Shown one piece after another: positions 1-8,324 of a stretch of DNA of 51,881 nt. The notes below the pieces were generated by a model. It saw only the letters and a program-made list of their open reading frames with translations, ran no database searches and was not told the origin of the DNA. Origin of the DNA: Haloarculaceae archaeon H-GB1-1 (GTDB taxonomy: Archaea; Halobacteriota; Halobacteria; Halobacteriales; Haloarculaceae). The DNA lies in the NCBI GenBank assembly GCA_029688825.1, contig JARUKX010000027.1:1-51881 (forward strand). The letters run 5' to 3'. How positions within the stretch are numbered: position 1 is the first letter of the stretch; the number at the start of each line of letters is the position of its first letter. Both the position numbers and the translations under genes were made by a program.

Positions 1-87
1 ATAAGCGGAGCCTAGCCGTCTTTCCGGTGTGCTCAGCAACCGAGAACGCACGCCATTCTTTTTCTCGTCCCACCGCGAATCGCCGGT

Positions 88-537
88 ATGGCGCTCGAAA
101 CAGTTGTACTCGCAGTTGGACCGGAAGACGACGACCGGATCGAGGAACTCGCGGCGACGGCCATCGACGTCGCGGGCCCCGCCGGCGCACGGGTCGTTCT
201 CGCGCACGTATTCACGCGCGAGGAGTTCGACGATGCGCTGGAGACCCTCGATTACGAGTTCGGCGAAAGCGCCGATCCTGACGAGGTCGCGGCCCACCAC
301 ACGACCATCCGAGAGATCGGAAGCCGACTGTCGGAGGCTGGCGTCGTCTACGAGACGCGAGGGGCGGTCGGCAACCACGGCGACCGCATCGTCGATCTGT
401 CGGAAGACATGGACGCGGACCTCGTCGTCGTCGGCGGACACAAGCGTTCGCCGACCGGCAAGGCGGTCTTCGGGAGCACGGCTCAGCAGGTCATGCTGAA
501 CGCGGCCTGTCCCGTGACGTTCGTTCGGAAGGACTAG
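88..537 (+). CDS. Universal stress protein (UspA family)
   Basis: 149 residues, the usual length of a single-domain Usp. The fold begins with the hydrophobic strand ETVVLAVGP (4-12). It ends with the nucleotide-loop region VVVGGHKRSPTGKAVFGST (113-131), followed by the final strand CPVTFVRK. The loop resembles the ATP-binding G-x2-G-x9-G-S/T motif, but the first part reads GGHKR, so ATP binding is likely but not certain. Members of this cytoplasmic family help cells survive stress; the specific role cannot be read from sequence. The gene stands alone and converges on pyruvate kinase: the two stop codons share the bases CTAG, giving a four-base overlap. The ATG at 88 is the first start that matches the family N-terminus. 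Confidence 0.9.
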   Translation: MALETVVLAVGPEDDDRIEELAATAIDVAGPAGARVVLAHVFTREEFDDALETLDYEFGESADPDEVAAHHTTIREIGSRLSEAGVVYETRGAVGNHGDRIVDLSEDMDADLVVVGGHKRSPTGKAVFGSTAQQVMLNAACPVTFVRKD

Positions 538-2276
538 TTTCGGTCCCTGACGACGCCCTCGTAGACCACGCCGCGTTCGGCGTCGAGCGTGACGGCCGTC
601 CCCTCGGCGAAGTCGTCGTCGAACTCGGCCCCGCAGATCATCGGAATCCCGAGTTCGCGGGCCATGATGGCGACGTAGCTCGTCATGCCATCGTTCGCGT
701 CGATGATGCCGGCCAGCTTCTCTGTATCGCCGTCGAAGTCCGCGTCGAATCCCTCCTCGACGTGGAGGATGGCTCCCTCGGGAACGTCGGTCAGGTCGCC
801 GGTGACCGTGCGGTGGACCGGCCCTGCGACGAGGCCTTCGACCACGGACCGGCCGGCGGTGAGCCGTTTGGAGGCGACGTGGACCTTGAGCGTGTTCGCG
901 GTGTCGACGCCGTCGAGTTCGGTCATCATCCCCGACATGACGACGACGGTGTCGCCCGTGGCCGCCGCGGCGGTGTCCAGCGCGGTCTGGACGGCCGTCT
1001 GGATGATTGCGTCCGCGCCGGAGACGTGCGAGGTCGATTTCGGGACGATACCCCAGGAGAGCGCGAGCTGGCGCTTGACGCGGTCGTCCGTCGTCGCAGC
1101 GACGATGGGGATGGCGGGTCGATACTTCGCCGCTTTCCGAGCCGTGTAGCCCGACTCCGTTGCGGCGACGATGGCGGTGGCGTTCACGTCGCGAGCGAGG
1201 TAGCGACCGGAGCGAGCGAGCGCGTCGGTTCGGGTGTCGTCCACGCTCGGGACCTGTCGTTCGAGGGCTTCGGCGTACTCCTCGCTGGCCTCGACGTCGC
1301 GGACGATGCGGTCCATCGTCTCGACGACGCGGACGGGATGGTCACCGATGGCGGTCTCGCCGGAGAGCATGACGGCATCGGTTCCGTCGAGGACGGCGTT
1401 CGCCACGTCCGAGGCCTCCGCGCGCGTGGGTCGTCGCGAGTGGACCATCGAGTCCAGCATCTCCGTCGCGGTGATGACCGGGACGCCGGCCTGGTGACAG
1501 CGCCGGATGACGCGCTTCTGGACCATCGGAACCTCTTCGAGCGGACACTCGACCCCGAGGTCGCCCCGCGCGACCATCACGCCGTAGGCGGCCTCGATGA
1601 TGCTGTCGAGATTCTCGACGGCGTCCGCACGTTCGATCTTCGCGATGACGGGGACGTCCGCGTCGCGCGCCTCGAGCGCGCTCGATATTTCGTAGATGTC
1701 GTCGCCGTTCCGGACGAAACTCGCGGCCACGAAGTCGACCCCGACGTCTGCGGCGACGTCGAGTTCCGTCGCGTCCGAGTCCGTGATGACCGGGAGGCCC
1801 AGGTCGACGCCGGGGACGTTGACCCCCTTGCGGCCGCCGAGGTCACCGCCGCTCTCGACCGTCGCGACGACGTGGTCTGCCTCGACGCTCGTGACTCGGG
1901 TCTCGATGCGGCCGTCGTCGAGCAGGACGGCATCACCGGGCTGGACGCCGTCGAGGGCGAACGAGAGGCCGATCCGATCCGGTGTCGCGGTCTCGCCCTC
2001 GAAGAACTCGACGGTCGAGCCGGTGTCGACGCGGATGGGCTCGCTGAGCGGTGCCGTTCGGACCTCGGGGCCGGGGAGGTCGTGCATCACGGCCAGCGGC
2101 GCGTCCATCTCGGCGTCGACGGACCTGACGCGTTCGACGATCGCTCGCCGGTCCTCGGGGGAGCCGTGGCTGGCGTTCAGCCGTGCGACGGACATGCCTG
2201 CCTCGGCGAGGGAGCGAATTCGCTCCCGAGAATCGGAGGCGGGGCCGAGCGTGCAAACGATTTTCGCTCGTCTCAT
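534..2276 (-). CDS. pyk: Pyruvate kinase with C-terminal PEP-utiliser domain
   Basis: 580 residues. The enzyme makes pyruvate and ATP from phosphoenolpyruvate and ADP, the last step of lower glycolysis, in the cytoplasm. The N-terminus AKIVCTLGPAS (4-14) and the active-site signature VIAKIERADA (210-219, Lys213 and Glu215) are typical. The B domain lies at about 70-165. Ordinary pyruvate kinases have about 470 residues. The extra tail from about 500 resembles the mobile domain of PEP-utilising enzymes, with GMTSYVAIMAREL at 530-542. The phospho-histidine position of active PEP-utilisers (TSHAA) is Tyr534 here, so the tail is probably structural or regulatory, as in Bacillus pyruvate kinases. 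A TATA-like box sits about 26 bases upstream of the ATG, so the transcript is probably leaderless. Confidence 0.95.
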   Translation of the reverse strand: MRRAKIVCTLGPASDSRERIRSLAEAGMSVARLNASHGSPEDRRAIVERVRSVDAEMDAPLAVMHDLPGPEVRTAPLSEPIRVDTGSTVEFFEGETATPDRIGLSFALDGVQPGDAVLLDDGRIETRVTSVEADHVVATVESGGDLGGRKGVNVPGVDLGLPVITDSDATELDVAADVGVDFVAASFVRNGDDIYEISSALEARDADVPVIAKIERADAVENLDSIIEAAYGVMVARGDLGVECPLEEVPMVQKRVIRRCHQAGVPVITATEMLDSMVHSRRPTRAEASDVANAVLDGTDAVMLSGETAIGDHPVRVVETMDRIVRDVEASEEYAEALERQVPSVDDTRTDALARSGRYLARDVNATAIVAATESGYTARKAAKYRPAIPIVAATTDDRVKRQLALSWGIVPKSTSHVSGADAIIQTAVQTALDTAAAATGDTVVVMSGMMTELDGVDTANTLKVHVASKRLTAGRSVVEGLVAGPVHRTVTGDLTDVPEGAILHVEEGFDADFDGDTEKLAGIIDANDGMTSYVAIMARELGIPMICGAEFDDDFAEGTAVTLDAERGVVYEGVVRDRN

Positions 2277-2296
2277 AACTGATTACTCGGACCCGA

Positions 2297-2310
2297 GATA
2301 AAAATACGTA
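2297..2310 (-). promoter_or_regulatory. Promoter of pyk
   Basis: Read on the minus strand, the sequence is TACGTATTTTTATC. The T/A-rich core (2299-2306) is centred about 26 bases before the pyk ATG, which is the position of an archaeal TATA box for a leaderless transcript. This is an inference from position and composition. Confidence 0.6.
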
Positions 2311-2585
2311 CTCCTGTCTCGACTACCAGTGTGCGACGAGGTCCGAGACAGCACCGTTCCGTCTGTAAGGTGAAAATTCGGAGGGTTGCGGTTCAAGATG
2401 GCTGCCTTTTGAGACGGCGTACCGCCAGGTAAACGTCCCTTTACCGGGGAGAAAAACCGGAAGAGGTTTATTCAACAGTAATTCACCAGCTGCTTACGTT
2501 GGTTCCAATCTTCAACTTTCTGCCCGATAATATCCAATATCAAAATATAATTGTGCCTCATTTGGGGTAGGCGGCCAGTACTTAG
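2311..2585. other. Non-coding region between pyk and tfb
   Basis: The divergent pyk-tfb gap is about 400 bases and I see no convincing gene in it. The right part (about 2455-2580) is clearly AT-richer than the genes, with runs such as ATATCCAATATCAAAATATA near 2530. It may hold upstream regulatory sites for tfb. No tRNA-like or clear hairpin structure is visible before 2620. Confidence 0.5.
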
Positions 2586-2600
2586 CGAAAGATTTAAATA
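2586..2600 (+). promoter_or_regulatory. Promoter of tfb (BRE plus TATA box)
   Basis: The sequence CGAAAGATTTAAATA has a purine-rich BRE-like element followed by a strong TATA box (TTTAAATA, 2593-2600). The expected start of transcription is about 2622-2625. That leaves a leader of about 56-60 bases before the tfb ATG, unusual here because most genes in the window look leaderless. Confidence 0.7.
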
Positions 2601-2625
2601 GTTTTCGGACTTACTAAGTGTAAGG

Positions 2626-2670
2626 ACGTGGCCGAGGGAGTCATTTTTTATCGCTCCCTTCGGGCCACGT
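2626..2670 (+). promoter_or_regulatory. Hairpin in the tfb 5' leader
   Basis: ACGTGGCC (2626-2633) pairs with GGCCACGT (2663-2670). After an asymmetric internal loop (GA against TTCG), GGGAG (2636-2640) pairs with CTCCC (2654-2658). The 13-base loop contains six consecutive T residues. Given the TATA position, the hairpin would start within a few bases of the mRNA 5' end and stop ten bases before the tfb ATG. The structure is seen directly; a regulatory role is inferred. Confidence 0.6.
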
Positions 2671-2680
2671 CATTCCCATC

Positions 2681-3661
2681 ATGAGTGATACACGAGTCAG
2701 AACAAGCAGCAGCGAGCAACGAGAGACAGAGAACGCGCTGAGTCGAACGGCGGAAGAAGAAGAAGTATGTCCCGAGTGTGAGGGTCGGCTCCACACCGAC
2801 CACGAGCGTGGCGAGACGGTCTGTGCGGACTGTGGTCTCGTGGTCGAGGAGAACGAGATCGACCGCGGGCCGGAGTGGCGAGCGTTCGACTCCGGCGAGA
2901 AGGACGAGAAGAGCCGCGTCGGCGCGCCCACGACGAAGATGATGCACGACAAGGGGCTGTCGACGAACATCGGCTGGCAGGACAGGGACGCCTACGGCAA
3001 CACCCTCTCGACGCGGCAGCGCCGGAAGATGCAGCGACTCCGCACGTGGGACGAGCGCTTCCGCACCCGCGACCACAAGGAACGCAACCTCAAGCAAGCC
3101 CTCGGCGAGATCGACCGGATGGCCAGCGCGCTCGGGCTTCCGGACGACGTCCGTGAGACGGCATCGGTCATCTACCGCCGAGCGCTCGAGGAGGACCTGC
3201 TCCCCGGACGATCCATCGAGGGCGTCGCAACGTCCGCGCTGTACGCTGCAGCGCGTCAGACCGGCGTTCCCCGGAGCATCGACGAACTCGCCGCGGTCAG
3301 CCGCGTCGAGGAGATGGAGTTCAAGCGAACCTACCGCTACATCGTTCGCAAACTCGGTCTCGAAGTCGCCCCGGCCGACCCCGAGGACTACGTCGCACGC
3401 TTCGGCGGCCAGGTCGATCTGAGCGAGGAAGCAAAGCAGAACGCCCGCGAACTCCTGCGCACTGCGAAGGCCCAGGAACTGCACAGCGGGAAGAGTCCAG
3501 TCGGCCTCGCGGCAGGCGCGATCTACGCCGGGGCCCTGCTGGCCAACGAACGCATCACCCAGCACGACGTGGCAGACGTCACTGGGGTCAGCGAAGTGAC
3601 CATCCGAAACCGCTATCAGGAGTTGCTGCAAGCCGCTGGTGAGGCGCAGGCGACGGCCTGA
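2681..3661 (+). CDS. tfb: Transcription initiation factor B (TFB)
   Basis: 326 residues. TFB binds the BRE next to TBP-bound TATA boxes and recruits RNA polymerase. The N-terminal zinc ribbon is intact (CPEC 30-33, CADC 48-51). It is followed by the B-reader/linker segment around 60-110, beginning with GPEWRAFD, then two cyclin-like repeats at about 135-215 and 230-315. Haloarchaea usually carry several TFB paralogues, so this copy cannot be assigned a paralogue number. The polar, charged N-terminal 29 residues are typical of haloarchaeal TFBs. The gene is monocistronic and converges on a phosphoribosyltransferase gene. The leader with a hairpin suggests control after initiation. Confidence 0.95.
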   Translation: MSDTRVRTSSSEQRETENALSRTAEEEEVCPECEGRLHTDHERGETVCADCGLVVEENEIDRGPEWRAFDSGEKDEKSRVGAPTTKMMHDKGLSTNIGWQDRDAYGNTLSTRQRRKMQRLRTWDERFRTRDHKERNLKQALGEIDRMASALGLPDDVRETASVIYRRALEEDLLPGRSIEGVATSALYAAARQTGVPRSIDELAAVSRVEEMEFKRTYRYIVRKLGLEVAPADPEDYVARFGGQVDLSEEAKQNARELLRTAKAQELHSGKSPVGLAAGAIYAGALLANERITQHDVADVTGVSEVTIRNRYQELLQAAGEAQATA

Positions 3662-3752
3662 GCCTGATCCGACTACGCGGGGCTCGTGATGGTGCCCTCC
3701 GACTCGAACGCGACCGCCCGACGGGTACCTCCTTTCTTTCGTCGATACCGCT

Positions 3753-4373
3753 TCAGCCGAGATACCGCATGGCCTCTTCGTCGGTCACCTGATCGAACGA
3801 GCGGTAGAACTGGCCGACGGCCCTGAACGACGGCGGGGACCGGAGACAGACGACCTCGTCGACCAGTCCGTGAAGCTCCCGGATCGTCTCCGGAGATCCG
3901 ACCGGAACGGCGACGACGATCCGACTCGCACCGCGGTCTCTGACGCCCTCGACGCACGCGCGCATCGTCGCCCCTGTCGCAACACCGTCGTCGACGATGG
4001 CGACGGTCTTTCCCTCCACAGGGACTGGCGTGCGGTCGCCGCGGTATCGCTGTTCCTTCTCGCGGGCGCTCCTGGCTTCGCGGTCGCGCATCTGCTGTAC
4101 CCGCTCCCGGCCGATCCCCAGTTGACGGACGACGGCGTCGTTGAGCCATTCGCGTCCGCCGGCTGTGACGGCACCGATGGCGTACTCCGGATTTCCGGGC
4201 GCGCCGATCTTCTTCGCGACGACGACGTCGAGCGGCGCGTCGACGGCGTCCGCCACCGCACGGCCGAGCGGCAGCCCACCCCGTGGAATCGCGAGCACGA
4301 CGTCGGGTTCCAGCCCGTGCTCGACGACTGCTGCCGCCAGCCGTTCGCCGGCCTCGGTTCTGTTCGTGAACAT
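3753..4373 (-). CDS. Phosphoribosyltransferase family protein
   Basis: 206 residues from the preferred ATG at 4373. The PRPP-binding loop VAIVDDGVATGATM (124-137) and the early strand VVLAIPRGGLPLGRAVA (25-41) mark a type I phosphoribosyltransferase of the predicted COG1926 kind. These are larger than hypoxanthine or adenine PRTases and have an insertion between strand and loop. The substrate base is unknown. An ATG at 4388 would add MSSRA, but the TATA-like box at 4402-4409 predicts transcription from about 4379, so 4373 is favoured. It lies alone between tfb (convergent) and the propeller gene (divergent). Confidence 0.8.
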   Translation of the reverse strand: MFTNRTEAGERLAAAVVEHGLEPDVVLAIPRGGLPLGRAVADAVDAPLDVVVAKKIGAPGNPEYAIGAVTAGGREWLNDAVVRQLGIGRERVQQMRDREARSAREKEQRYRGDRTPVPVEGKTVAIVDDGVATGATMRACVEGVRDRGASRIVVAVPVGSPETIRELHGLVDEVVCLRSPPSFRAVGQFYRSFDQVTDEEAMRYLG

Positions 4374-4558
4374 CGCTCGGCTGGACATACGGGTGCTAAC
4401 TACAAATATCGACGCTGGCCTGGGTCGAGGAGAGTCCGGGCGGAACAAAGAAACGGTGAAATAGAAGGGCTCTGATGGCCCCAGTAACCGGTCCGCGCGT
4501 GATGTCTGGGGCCCCACCCTCCAGACTTGGCGAGCGAGTTCCCACTGCGGTGTCCGTC

Positions 4559-5704
4559 ATGTCCACCACAGCGACCCCTTCCACCACTGGAACAGCCGCA
4601 CAGCCACACAGAAGTCGTGTCTGCGTCGCGTTAGCAGTTGTCGTCGCGCTGGCCGTAATCGGCAGTTGGGTCTTCGTTTCGGCCTCGGCTCCTGGCAGGT
4701 CCACCCTCGCCGCGTCTAACGACACCGCGACGAGTAACGGCCGACCCGTCGACGACACCGCGACGAGTCCTACAAGAGCGACGACTGCGGTGACTCGGAC
4801 CGCCGCCTGCGTCGACGGCGACTCGTGGCACAAGAACGTGAGCGCGAATCCCCTGACGAAAGACGCCTACCTCGACTTCGGCGTCTACCAGGAAGGTGGA
4901 GTAGTCTACCTCTACGTCCGGAACGCCTCGACCGGCGACCTCGATCTGTTCACGGCTCCCGTCGACGAACTGGCGGAACTGGAACGCGAGGGCGTGGCGC
5001 TCTCGGCGCGGAGCGACGTCGGCAGTGAGGCGCTCAATTACCCGGACGTCGTCGCCCTCGGTCCCGACCGCTATCGGCTATACGTGGTCGACGAGACCAC
5101 CGGCGACCTCCGATATGCGACGGCTAGCTCGCCCGAGGGTCCGTGGACGTTGCAATCGTCGGTGGCGTTCACCGGTTCGCCCGACGACGTGCAGATACTG
5201 TACGAGCCGACGACCGAGCGGCCGTTCAAGCTGTTCTACAACGACGACGCGCCACGGCTCGCCGTCTCCAAGGACGGACGCGAATTCGAGCCTGCCCCGG
5301 AGTCGCCCCTCCTCGATCACGGCTTCGACGGCTCGCGCATCAAGGACCAGGACTTGGTTCGGGCTGACGGTCGATACGTGATGTACTACGTCAACGGCTA
5401 CAACGGAACGCTCGGGATGGCCGTCTCCGAGGACCTCTCGAACTGGACGGACCACGGTGCACCTGTCGTCCGACACCCGCTGGCCTACGAGGAAGCGCAA
5501 ATCCACACCCCGCGGTTCCTCGGTGCGCCCGTGAACGGAACGTGGTACCTGTTCTACGGCGCGGCCGACGAGCGAACGTGGTACGAACGCCAGATCGAGG
5601 ACGAGAACGTCCACGAGTCCGTAGCGTACGCGACCTCAGAAAGCCTCTACGCACCGACCGAGAACGCATCATTCGCGAATGGGGTCTCCAACAACGACTG
5701 TTGA
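4559..5704 (+). CDS. Membrane-anchored beta-propeller protein, glycosidase (GH43-like) fold
   Basis: About 381 residues from the ATG at 4559; in-frame starts at 4475 and 4502 would add 28 or 19 residues. A short basic segment (HRSR) precedes a hydrophobic helix at about 20-42, then a Thr/Ser-rich stretch to about 80, so the body is probably outside the cell on an N-terminal anchor. The rest consists of repeated strands of the kind DVVALGPDRYRLYVVDE, FKLFYNDDAPRLAVSKDG and YVMYYVNGYNGTLGMAVSED. These are typical of five-bladed propellers of GH43/GH68/GH130-type proteins. I cannot identify a full catalytic triad, so enzymatic activity is unproven. Several N-x-S/T sequons fit an exported haloarchaeal protein. 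Confidence 0.65.
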   Translation: MSTTATPSTTGTAAQPHRSRVCVALAVVVALAVIGSWVFVSASAPGRSTLAASNDTATSNGRPVDDTATSPTRATTAVTRTAACVDGDSWHKNVSANPLTKDAYLDFGVYQEGGVVYLYVRNASTGDLDLFTAPVDELAELEREGVALSARSDVGSEALNYPDVVALGPDRYRLYVVDETTGDLRYATASSPEGPWTLQSSVAFTGSPDDVQILYEPTTERPFKLFYNDDAPRLAVSKDGREFEPAPESPLLDHGFDGSRIKDQDLVRADGRYVMYYVNGYNGTLGMAVSEDLSNWTDHGAPVVRHPLAYEEAQIHTPRFLGAPVNGTWYLFYGAADERTWYERQIEDENVHESVAYATSESLYAPTENASFANGVSNNDC

Positions 5705-5782
5705 TCGAGCCATTTGGCCGTTGACGGTCGGGGTGGGGACACCCAGCAGCATAATACGTGTTGCTGGTGTATCACGACGGTG

Positions 5783-7123
5783 ATGGCTCCCACGAAGGTC
5801 CTCATCATGGGCGCGGCCGGTCGCGACTTCCACGACTTCAACACCGTCTTTCGCGGCGACGACGATTACGAGGTCGTCGCGTTCACCCAGACCGCCTCGC
5901 AGAACGTCGGCGAACTCTCGGAGACGCCCGAGCGGACGTATCCCGCGGAACTCGCTGGCGACGGCTATCCGGACGGCATCCCGATCTATCCCGAGACGGA
6001 GGTCGACAGCGTCGTCGACGAGCACGACGTCGACGAGGTCGTCTTCTCGTACTCGGACGTCTCCCACGAGCACGTCATGCACAAGGCGTCCCAGGCGCTC
6101 GCGAGCGGTACGGAGTTCAGACTTCTCGGTCCGGGGCAGATGTGGCTCGACCTCGATGCTCCCGTCGTCGCCGTCGACGCCGTCCGGACCGGGTGCGGGA
6201 AGTCGCAGACGACACGGAAGGTCGCTGGACTGTTGCGGGACATGGGCGTCGACACCGTCGTCGTCCGCGAGCCTATGCCCTACGGCGACCTCGTTTCCCA
6301 GCGCGTCCAGCGCTTCGAGTCGCTGGCGGACATCGACGCCGCGGACGTGACCATCGAGGAACGCGAGGAGTACGAACAGCACGTCGAGGCCGGCCACGTC
6401 GTCTACGCCGGCGTCGACTACGAGGCGATCGGCGAGCGGGCCGCCGACGAGGCGGACGTGGTCGTCTGGGACGGCGGCAACAACGAACTGCCCTTCTTCC
6501 GGCCGGACCTGCACTTCGTCCTCGCCGACCCGCATCGCGCTGGCGACGAACTCAGCTATCACCCCGGCGAGACGAACCTCCGGCTCGCGGACTACGTCGT
6601 CGTCAACAAGGAGAACACCGCGGACCAGTCCGGTATCGACGAGGTCGTCGCGAACGTCGAATCCGTCAACCCCGATGCGGGAATCGTCCACGCCGACTCC
6701 GTGGTCTCCGTCGACGAAGACGCACTGCGAGACAAGCGGGTGCTGGTCGTCGACGATGGCCCGACGTTGACCCACGGCGGCGCACCCTACGGCGCGGGGA
6801 AGATAGCCGCCGAGACGGCCGGGGCGGCGGAGATAGTCGACCCCCGAGGCGACGCGGTGGGTTCGATTCGCGAGCTCCTCGCCAGGTATCCCCACCTGGA
6901 GAACGTCCTGCCTGCGATGGGATACAGCGACGACCAGCTCGCGGACCTCGAAGCCTCCATCCGGAACGTGGACTGCGACGTCGTCGCCGCGGGCACGCCA
7001 CACGACCTCGGCCGACTCCTCGACGTGGACGTTCCCATCGTTCGCGTCCGCTACGACCTCGAAGAACGCGGCGAGACTCTCGAGTCGATTCTCGAAGCGC
7101 ACGCCGAGGTACTGGGACTCTGA
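5783..7123 (+). CDS. Cyclic 2,3-diphosphoglycerate synthetase-like P-loop protein
   Basis: 446 residues from the ATG at 5783. The N-terminal Rossmann-like domain begins KVLIMGAAGRDFHDFN (5-20). A central P-loop follows, VRTGCGKSQTT (134-144). This matches the COG2403 predicted GTPase family, related to the 2,3-diphosphoglycerate synthetase of methanogens. In methanogens the product is the thermolyte cyclic 2,3-diphosphoglycerate; in haloarchaea the substrate is not established, so the name is by similarity only. The start is chosen because a TATA-like sequence (CATAATAC, about 5750-5757) lies at the leaderless distance and the family N-terminus begins here. The gene ends one base before the stop of the convergent membrane-protein gene. 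Confidence 0.75.
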   Translation: MAPTKVLIMGAAGRDFHDFNTVFRGDDDYEVVAFTQTASQNVGELSETPERTYPAELAGDGYPDGIPIYPETEVDSVVDEHDVDEVVFSYSDVSHEHVMHKASQALASGTEFRLLGPGQMWLDLDAPVVAVDAVRTGCGKSQTTRKVAGLLRDMGVDTVVVREPMPYGDLVSQRVQRFESLADIDAADVTIEEREEYEQHVEAGHVVYAGVDYEAIGERAADEADVVVWDGGNNELPFFRPDLHFVLADPHRAGDELSYHPGETNLRLADYVVVNKENTADQSGIDEVVANVESVNPDAGIVHADSVVSVDEDALRDKRVLVVDDGPTLTHGGAPYGAGKIAAETAGAAEIVDPRGDAVGSIRELLARYPHLENVLPAMGYSDDQLADLEASIRNVDCDVVAAGTPHDLGRLLDVDVPIVRVRYDLEERGETLESILEAHAEVLGL

Positions 7124-7124
7124 A

Positions 7125-8309
7125 CTACCCGTATCGGTCGCGAAAGAGCCTACCGAGGAGCCAGACGTAGACGAGTGCGCCGACCGTTCCGAGGACTCCA
7201 CCAGCGGTCTCGACCGACGGTGCGGTGACCGAGACGCCGACGACCTCCAGGCCGAGGCCGCCGAGCAGCGCGACCAGAGCGAACCCGGCGGTTCGGTCGC
7301 TCGCTCCCCGGAACGTCCCGACGGCTGGCGGGTAGAACTGGTAGGTGACGCCGACGATGGTCAGACCGAGAAAGCCGAGGACGTTCAGTCTGAGATGGAC
7401 CGACGAGAGGGTCCCGATGGGACCGCCGAGAGCGAACCAGATGCCGAGAGAGGCGCCGAGGACTCCACAGACGGCCCCCGCGAGCGGGCCATAGAAGCCG
7501 ACGCGCCGTCGGTCCGACCTGACGAACAGCGAGCCGACGGCGAGCGCGAAGCCCGCGACGGCCGTCGCTTCGACGACGGCGGCGAGGACGAACCAGCGTC
7601 CCGTCGGGATGGTGAGCGCCAGCGCGAGCGGTCCGACGGCACCCGTCGGGAGGACGACCCAGACGAGCCACCGCGGCACCGAGGCGACGAAGAACCGCGG
7701 GAGGAGCCGGAAGCCGACGGCGAAGAGGACGGTCGTGGCCCCACCTGCGGCCAGGAGATGCGTGCTTCGGGCTGCATACCCGTCGAAGGGGCCGGCGAGA
7801 CCGGTCTCCAGCGAGAGGAGAGCGTAGCTACCGACGAGCAGGTAGCCGAGTGCGACCGGGACGAGGGCGTTCGCCCGGCGGTCGACCGGACGGCGGTCGG
7901 CGTTCGCGTCGCTCGTCGCCGTCTCCGAGCCGGTGAGATTTCCGCGGACCGTCCAACCCAGAGTTCCGACGAAGACGACGACGCCGACCGTCCAGAGAGT
8001 CGCGCCCACACCACCGACCGGCGCGACGCCGAGTGCATCGAGAGTCAACAGCGCGACGCCGCCGCCAGTGGCCGGCCAGTGGACGGCCGGTGCCCACGAC
8101 GGTTCGAGTGTTCGATCGAAGTACGTCGGAACGAGGGCGTACGCCTTCCCGAACAGGACGTGAAAGACGAACCCGTAGAGTCCGACGACGACGGCGACCC
8201 GCCGTGAGACGCCGCCGACGGTCAGGACTTGCCAGGAGAGGAGATAAATCGCGCCGAGGAAGACGAATCGGCGCGACCAACGTGAGACGGTGGCGCTCGC
8301 GGTTGACAT
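7125..8309 (-). CDS. Polytopic membrane protein resembling NnrS / haem-copper oxidase subunit I
   Basis: 394 residues with about ten to twelve predicted membrane helices and no soluble domain. Histidines recur inside helices, for example VFHVLFGKAYALVPTYF, THLLAAGGATTVLFAVGF and VHLRLNVLGFLG. This pattern is found in NnrS, a haem- and copper-containing membrane protein linked to nitric-oxide stress, and in subunit I of haem-copper oxidases. Binding of haem is inferred, not shown. A small gene for a glutamyl-tRNA reductase-type dimerisation domain lies 15 bases upstream on the same strand, so the two are probably cotranscribed and the pair may be linked to haem. An uncharacterised membrane protein without cofactor remains possible. 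Confidence 0.6.
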   Translation of the reverse strand: MSTASATVSRWSRRFVFLGAIYLLSWQVLTVGGVSRRVAVVVGLYGFVFHVLFGKAYALVPTYFDRTLEPSWAPAVHWPATGGGVALLTLDALGVAPVGGVGATLWTVGVVVFVGTLGWTVRGNLTGSETATSDANADRRPVDRRANALVPVALGYLLVGSYALLSLETGLAGPFDGYAARSTHLLAAGGATTVLFAVGFRLLPRFFVASVPRWLVWVVLPTGAVGPLALALTIPTGRWFVLAAVVEATAVAGFALAVGSLFVRSDRRRVGFYGPLAGAVCGVLGASLGIWFALGGPIGTLSSVHLRLNVLGFLGLTIVGVTYQFYPPAVGTFRGASDRTAGFALVALLGGLGLEVVGVSVTAPSVETAGGVLGTVGALVYVWLLGRLFRDRYG

Positions 8310-8324
8310 GTCACGGATCCATTT

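Noticed and set aside
762-2282. A plus-strand open frame of 506 codons opposite pyruvate kinase
   Set aside because: It is antisense to a complete pyruvate kinase and its product has no recognisable feature.
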